From NCBI GenBank assembly GCA_022494885.1, contig JAGVSM010001355.1, positions 186,001-250,000 on the forward strand: a DNA stretch of 64,000 nucleotides. Reading direction: 5' to 3'. The notes under the pieces were generated by a model. The model was given only the letters and a program-made list of their open reading frames with translations. It was not told the DNA's origin and did not search any database. Source of the DNA: Micrasema longulum (lineage: Eukaryota; Arthropoda; Insecta; Trichoptera; Brachycentridae). Of this stretch, positions 60,201-64,000 are shown one piece after another. Position numbers and translations under genes: made by a program. Position 1 is the stretch's first letter. Every line of letters begins with the position of its first letter.

Positions 60201-61297
60201 GTCGTTCAAAGTAGTTCTTTTTATTAAAATCATTTTTATTATTTTTTTCAAACATTTTCAAGAAACTTCCCCATTCAATTTAATTAATTAAGAATACATT
60301 TTTTATATCCAATTTCCTGTGGGGCTGAACTTCCTCACTATATTTAAATCTCGCCATAAACATTTTCATTAAAAAATAATTTTATCATGTATTTTAATTT
60401 TTGAAATACATTTTTTATTTCGGGAATAAATTCTTTTTCTTGGGTATATACTGAACACTGATGAATATTTTTATCAAAAAAAGTCGGCTTTTCAAATAAT
60501 AGGGTTACTTCCTTTTTCTCAAACATGATCGATATTAATAAATCAATTTAGTGGCGTTGATTTCTTGAAATTTTCGCAGTTAAATGAATATTAGGTACCC
60601 GCCGGATAATGAGCTACTATCCAGTATCCGGCCAGATAGTTACCTGATATCTGTTTCATCTCTAGTTCTGATACATTTCCGGTTATCGGGAAGCCAACCC
60701 ACATTGGTGGGATTCTGATTGCAGAACAACATTCCTTAGAGAACTTGTGACATCACAGGCGGAGTTATTTCAAAATCACAAAACTTTATAAAATCATAGC
60801 ACTGGATAACACGATACATAAAAATGTATTTTTGAATTCTTTTGGGCTTAGTTTGATAGTCAATTAACTAATACAAAAATTTTTAAAACCACTGAACTTC
60901 CTCATTATTGTAATTGGAATTTGATTGACAAGTCCTTTTTTATCTCAATGTTTATGTTTTGTTTTATTGTTTGTAGATCTGTGGAGGAGGTCCACGGTTA
61001 TCATTATGGCAGATCCGATCCCTTCAATCTACCACAGTGTTTGACATCCCCGATCACGGAATACACGTCAGTTTCTTCCATGAAGACCGCATCGTGGCTG
61101 CAGGCTCTGCCAAACACCTTTACCAACTCAACTACTCGGGAGAGAGGATTGTGGAAATTCCTGTATCAGCCACCACAGTCTATAGTGCCGTTTACCAAGC
61201 TTCTCCACATAATGTATTTACTATTGCAGGATCTAGTTCCTATATTGATCTCTGCACAACGTTCAATTACAAAGATCAAACATTGGTATTTAAGTAA
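57297..61297 (+). CDS. THOC6: THO complex subunit 6, WD-repeat protein
   Basis: Four exons: 57297-57400, 57490-57876, 59581-59743 and 60977-61297, GT-AG and in phase, 324 residues (human THOC6 is about 341). The N-terminus LDRSFYNTVLSQTFSACGNY with LAGNTYGQIAIY is characteristic. WD-type repeats follow: KFLVVGTHGEISGWEW (blade 2), QEQMFAGCGDNNMYAFNLEE, FEGHSDYIHSIHGL (a GH dipeptide), NLISASEDGLVNLWD, IICGGGPRLSLWQIRS, VFDIPDHGIHVSFF and a final VFTIAGSSSYIDLC blade. THOC6 belongs to the THO/TREX complex that couples transcription and splicing to mRNA export. Intron 2 carries a LINE fragment and intron 3 carries two family F MITEs. Confidence 0.95.
57945..58025 (-). repeat. LINE 3' tail fragment
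   Basis: 'GGGCTTATTGCCAAATGCCA' and ATTTCTTCCGCCCAACCAAC with a TTTATTTATTTT end match the - strand tail at 28385-28480. Confidence 0.6.
58230..59365 (+). mobile_element. RTE-like LINE fragment in THOC6 intron 2
   Basis: Broken frames read FIDYAKAFNT, DICRGFRQGSILSPLLFNMY (RT motif 4 region), RNADDTVLLADSIESLHLLL (with NADD for YADD), INISKTKCMVF, YRRILKISSVDRVRKDNVL, LEYFGHVMRGEK and GRIEGRRNAGRRRISWLKNL. Several stops and frameshifts show it is dead. Confidence 0.8.
59965..60338. mobile_element. MITE family F, copy 5 (5' truncated)
   Basis: It has 'TGTTAAAAGACTATTAAACT', the GGAAATCTGTCACAACTCTC centre and the GGGGCTGAACTTCCTCACT end in the same orientation as copy 4. The first terminus is missing. 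Confidence 0.6.
60662..60906. mobile_element. MITE family F, copy 6 (partial)
   Basis: 'TTTCCGGTTATCGGGAAGCC', AAAACTTTATAAAATCATAG and CACTGAACTTCCTCATT are in the orientation of copies 1-3. It ends 70 bases before THOC6 exon 4, close to the branch-point region. Confidence 0.6.
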
Positions 61298-61329
61298 ATT
61301 ATTTTTAGTATTGTAAGCATTATTCATGA

Positions 61330-61335
61330 AATAAA
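61330..61335 (+). promoter_or_regulatory. Polyadenylation signal of THOC6
   Basis: AATAAA 33 bases after the stop codon, with T-rich sequence following. Confidence 0.65.
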
Positions 61336-61429
61336 ATCTTTTTTAAGCAATTTAAAAAAATATTTTTTTTTCTTAATACTTCATACATTTTGTTAAAATA
61401 GAATAGAAAATAATAGTAGGCCTTTTTTG

Positions 61430-62800
61430 TTCTGCTTTATTTTTATGGTGAAACTTTAAAAACAGCAATAATAATAATTATGGATAACTTATATAGCGCC
61501 ATTTTCATAATATAATACCTCAAGGGCGCTTTATAAAGTGATTATATAAAGATATAAATGTAATTTTAACTTTTTAATTTAAGAAAAATAATGTACTTTG
61601 TCACCACATGCTAAGAATTTATTCAAATGATTTAGATAACAAGTGGGTTTTAAGTTTCTTCCGAAACATCACTTCACTCTCACAGTTTCGGATTTCTGCT
61701 GGGAGAGCATTCCATGCCGTAGGGCCTGTGACCGCAAATGCATGTTCGCCGAATTTAGTGCGCTGTTTGCGTAAAGGTATAAAAACTTTTCCTTTCGACG
61801 TAGATGTAGCTGATCTAAGCGTAAGACGTCTGTCAGCTAGTTCATCTGGAATGCAGAGTTCCCTTAGATATTCTGGAGCAGAGTTGTGCAGTGACTTATA
61901 CATAAGCCAACAGAGTTTGTATTCCACCCTCTGTAAAAACGTAGCCAGTGCAATTCCGGCGTAGTGGAGCAGGATATGCATCGAACTTAGAGATTCCAAA
62001 AATAAGTCTTGCTGCGGCATTCAATACAGACTGTAAGCGAGTCATTTTATTCATTGGTAGACCTGCGTAGATACCATCACAATAATCGACTCTAGACACT
62101 ACAAACGCATTTAATAATTGACGGGTGGCATCAACTGGCAATTTTTTGCGTATGCATTTAATCTGTCTCAGCTGGTAAATGCATGAACTTATCGTTCTAC
62201 TAATTTGAACGTCAAAAGAAAGGTCAGAATAAAGGATGACTCCCAGTAGTTTAACGGTGGGTAAAGCGGTACTCCTTACATCCGTAGTTGTTCCGTTTTA
62301 GATGGATTAAGTGTTAGTCTATTTTCAGCCACCCAGTTTCCTATTTTCTCAATGCATCCATTAATCAAATCAACAAGCACATTTCTGTCGCTCGGTTTAC
62401 AATAAAAATAAATCTGTGTATCATCTGCATAGCAGTGAGACCACAATCCACATTCTTTGAAAATATTCTCTATATCTTTGGTGTACAGGAGATAGAGGAG
62501 TGGTCCGAGTACTGATCCTTGGGGTATTCCAGTAGACACCTTAAAGTTGGATGAGCTATTACCCTGGAACACAACTGCATATTCTCTTTCATTAAGATAT
62601 GAACTTAACCATATATGTGCCTGATCACGGATACCATAAGTTTTTTCCAGACGTTCAAGCAAAATGTTATGGTCTACAGTATCAAATGCAGCACTCATTT
62701 TCAAAAGAGCCAACAACACTAGATTACCAGAGTCTATCGCCGTTATAATGTCAGACAGCACTCTTATCACTCCTGTCTCTGCAATATACATAAATTCACC
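61430..62800 (-). mobile_element. CR1/L2-like LINE 3' half
   Basis: On the - strand, 62791-62276 encodes RT motifs: LLKMSAAFDTVDHNILLERL, STGIPQGSVLGPLLYLLYTK, the catalytic CYADDTQIYFYC and NRLTLNPSKTE. After frame breaks, VSRVDYCDGIYAGLP, VEYKLCWLMYKSLHNSAPEY and GPTAWNALPAEIRNCESE run to 61619. The tail near 61490-61560, with TATAGCGCC and GGCGCTTT-type sequence, resembles CR1/L2-clade 3' UTRs. It is the least degraded LINE here but has frameshifts. Confidence 0.85.
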
Positions 62801-62820
62801 GTAATCTCGTCATACAGTTT

Positions 62821-63514
62821 TTTTTCTTCGAAATAGTATGGTCCAAAAATTAAATGAATATATCTTTTTGATAATGCGTAATAGTAATGTAATGAGAATC
62901 GCATTTTCAAAACACGATATTTTTTTTCATGACAAAAAATTTAAAGCCCATATCGAGATGCATCGATTACCTGGAAAAAAACTCACCGAAACAGGATAAA
63001 AGATGGCTTCAAAAAAACATCAAAATCTTATAATTTTTTTCAAAACAAGATATTATATCCCTAATTTCAATATATTAGGTGCTAATGAAATATAAAAGAA
63101 CCTTACAAGCATATCAATTAGCTTCAGGCTTTGTTGGTGGTTCACGCGATTTGATTTGAATCGCAAAAAACCCTCTCCTGAAAAAATAATTTTCAACCGA
63201 ATGTAGAGTTTTAAAAAAGCAGTCCTCAATTATACTACTCATTATTGGATTACCCTACATCACTTTTTAAGTATTTTGATATTATTTAAGAAAAATAATA
63301 AGGTACAAAATAAATGGTATATGGTTTCATTTTTGTTTATCTCTAATTGATTTTTCCAGCATTTTAATTTTTTTAGCATTCTTTTTTACACACATTGTGT
63401 GGAACATACCCCCTGTGTGAAAAAAGGTCACAGTGTATGTAGAAAATTGTAAATTATTCATAACCGAACACAAAACAAGGCACTTATAATTTGGTGTGGT
63501 TGGCGTTAAAAACA
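62821..63514. other. AT-rich DNA, no feature recognised
   Basis: No open frame or repeat of note. Confidence 0.4.
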
Positions 63515-63770
63515 CGGAATAATTCTACAAGATAGACAAGTACCTCGGACATATAATTAGGGGACAAGATTCTAAAAATTATAATAGACTAATAAGTTGT
63601 TGAAGGAAAATAATGGCTGGGTAGGAAGAAACTTTCCTGGCCAAGAAACATACGCAACTCGACCGGGCTCGGTGTGGGGGGATCGTTCCAGCTAGCAAAG
63701 CTTTTGGTGCAATTTGTGGCATATCTGATCGCCTGAGTACGGGCATGACACCAAAAGAATGAGCATAAAA
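63515..63770 (+). mobile_element. LINE C-terminal remnant
   Basis: The + strand reads KIDKYLGHIIRGQDSKNYNR, then, after a shift, GRKKLSWPRNIRNSTGLG. This is the same C-terminal signature (YLGHIIRG, GRRKxSWLRN) as the RTE-like fragment at 59120-59260. Confidence 0.55.
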
Positions 63771-64000
63771 ATCGGTTGGCCGGATTTTTATTTTTATATT
63801 ATTTTTTGACAAACTGTCCACCATAAAAACTGTACTGATCATCCATACTTAATAATAAAGGGAATTATTTTATCAATTCAAAATCGAGACAGTTAAATAT
63901 TGCAATATTGCATAGCTCCTAAACTGATTCAAAAAGTTCATATGAATACTGAAAAAGGTAGTAAGTTCTGTCCCTTATACATACATACCTGATGTGTTTA

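Overview
This is AT-rich animal nuclear DNA: short exons with GT-AG introns, and roughly half the span is old, nested transposable elements. The protein genes, the abundance of TTAA-targeted elements, tRNA-derived SINEs and LINE tails, and recurrent GTACCTAC-type motifs suggest an insect, most likely a lepidopteran. The order is an inference; the gene identities are much firmer.

Layout. (1) 1980-5884, + strand: the 3' eight exons of a SEC14-like CRAL-TRIO/GOLD lipid-transfer protein, with its 5' end outside the window or unrecognised. (2) 9321-11851, - strand: a complete three-exon TXNDC17/TRP14 thioredoxin-like protein with its WCPDC active site. (3) 14640-45982, with an alternative end at 48189, + strand: an SRRM2/Cwc21 spliceosomal SR protein. 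Its huge introns hold most of the transposons, and I found an alternative RS-rich last exon at 47967-48189. (4) 52503-55342, - strand: a complete four-exon PXMP2-like (Mpv17/PMP22 family) membrane protein. (5) 57297-61297, + strand: a complete four-exon THOC6 WD-repeat subunit of the THO mRNA-export complex. Genes 2/3 and 4/5 are divergent pairs. SRRM2 and THOC6 both act in nuclear mRNA processing and export, but nothing in the sequence shows that their proximity matters.

Mobile DNA. Reconstructable elements include a dead 3.16 kb piggyBac copy with matching TTAA ends, two hAT-type copies with 8-bp duplications, two related foldback MITEs with TAA duplications (Harbinger-like), a 983-bp TTAA foldback element inside an RTE-like LINE, and a MITE family with at least six copies. 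There are also tRNA-derived SINEs and fragments of several LINE lineages. Four inverted-repeat structures (near 4.7, 35.7, 37.1 and 52.8 kb) carry degenerate hammerhead-ribozyme-like cores and look like Penelope-type retroelement termini. That group and the alternative SRRM2 end are the observations most worth following up.

A GC-rich island at about 38.98-40.03 kb, just upstream of SRRM2 exon 4, may be an internal promoter or alternative first exon. I saw no genuine tRNA, rRNA or CRISPR features.
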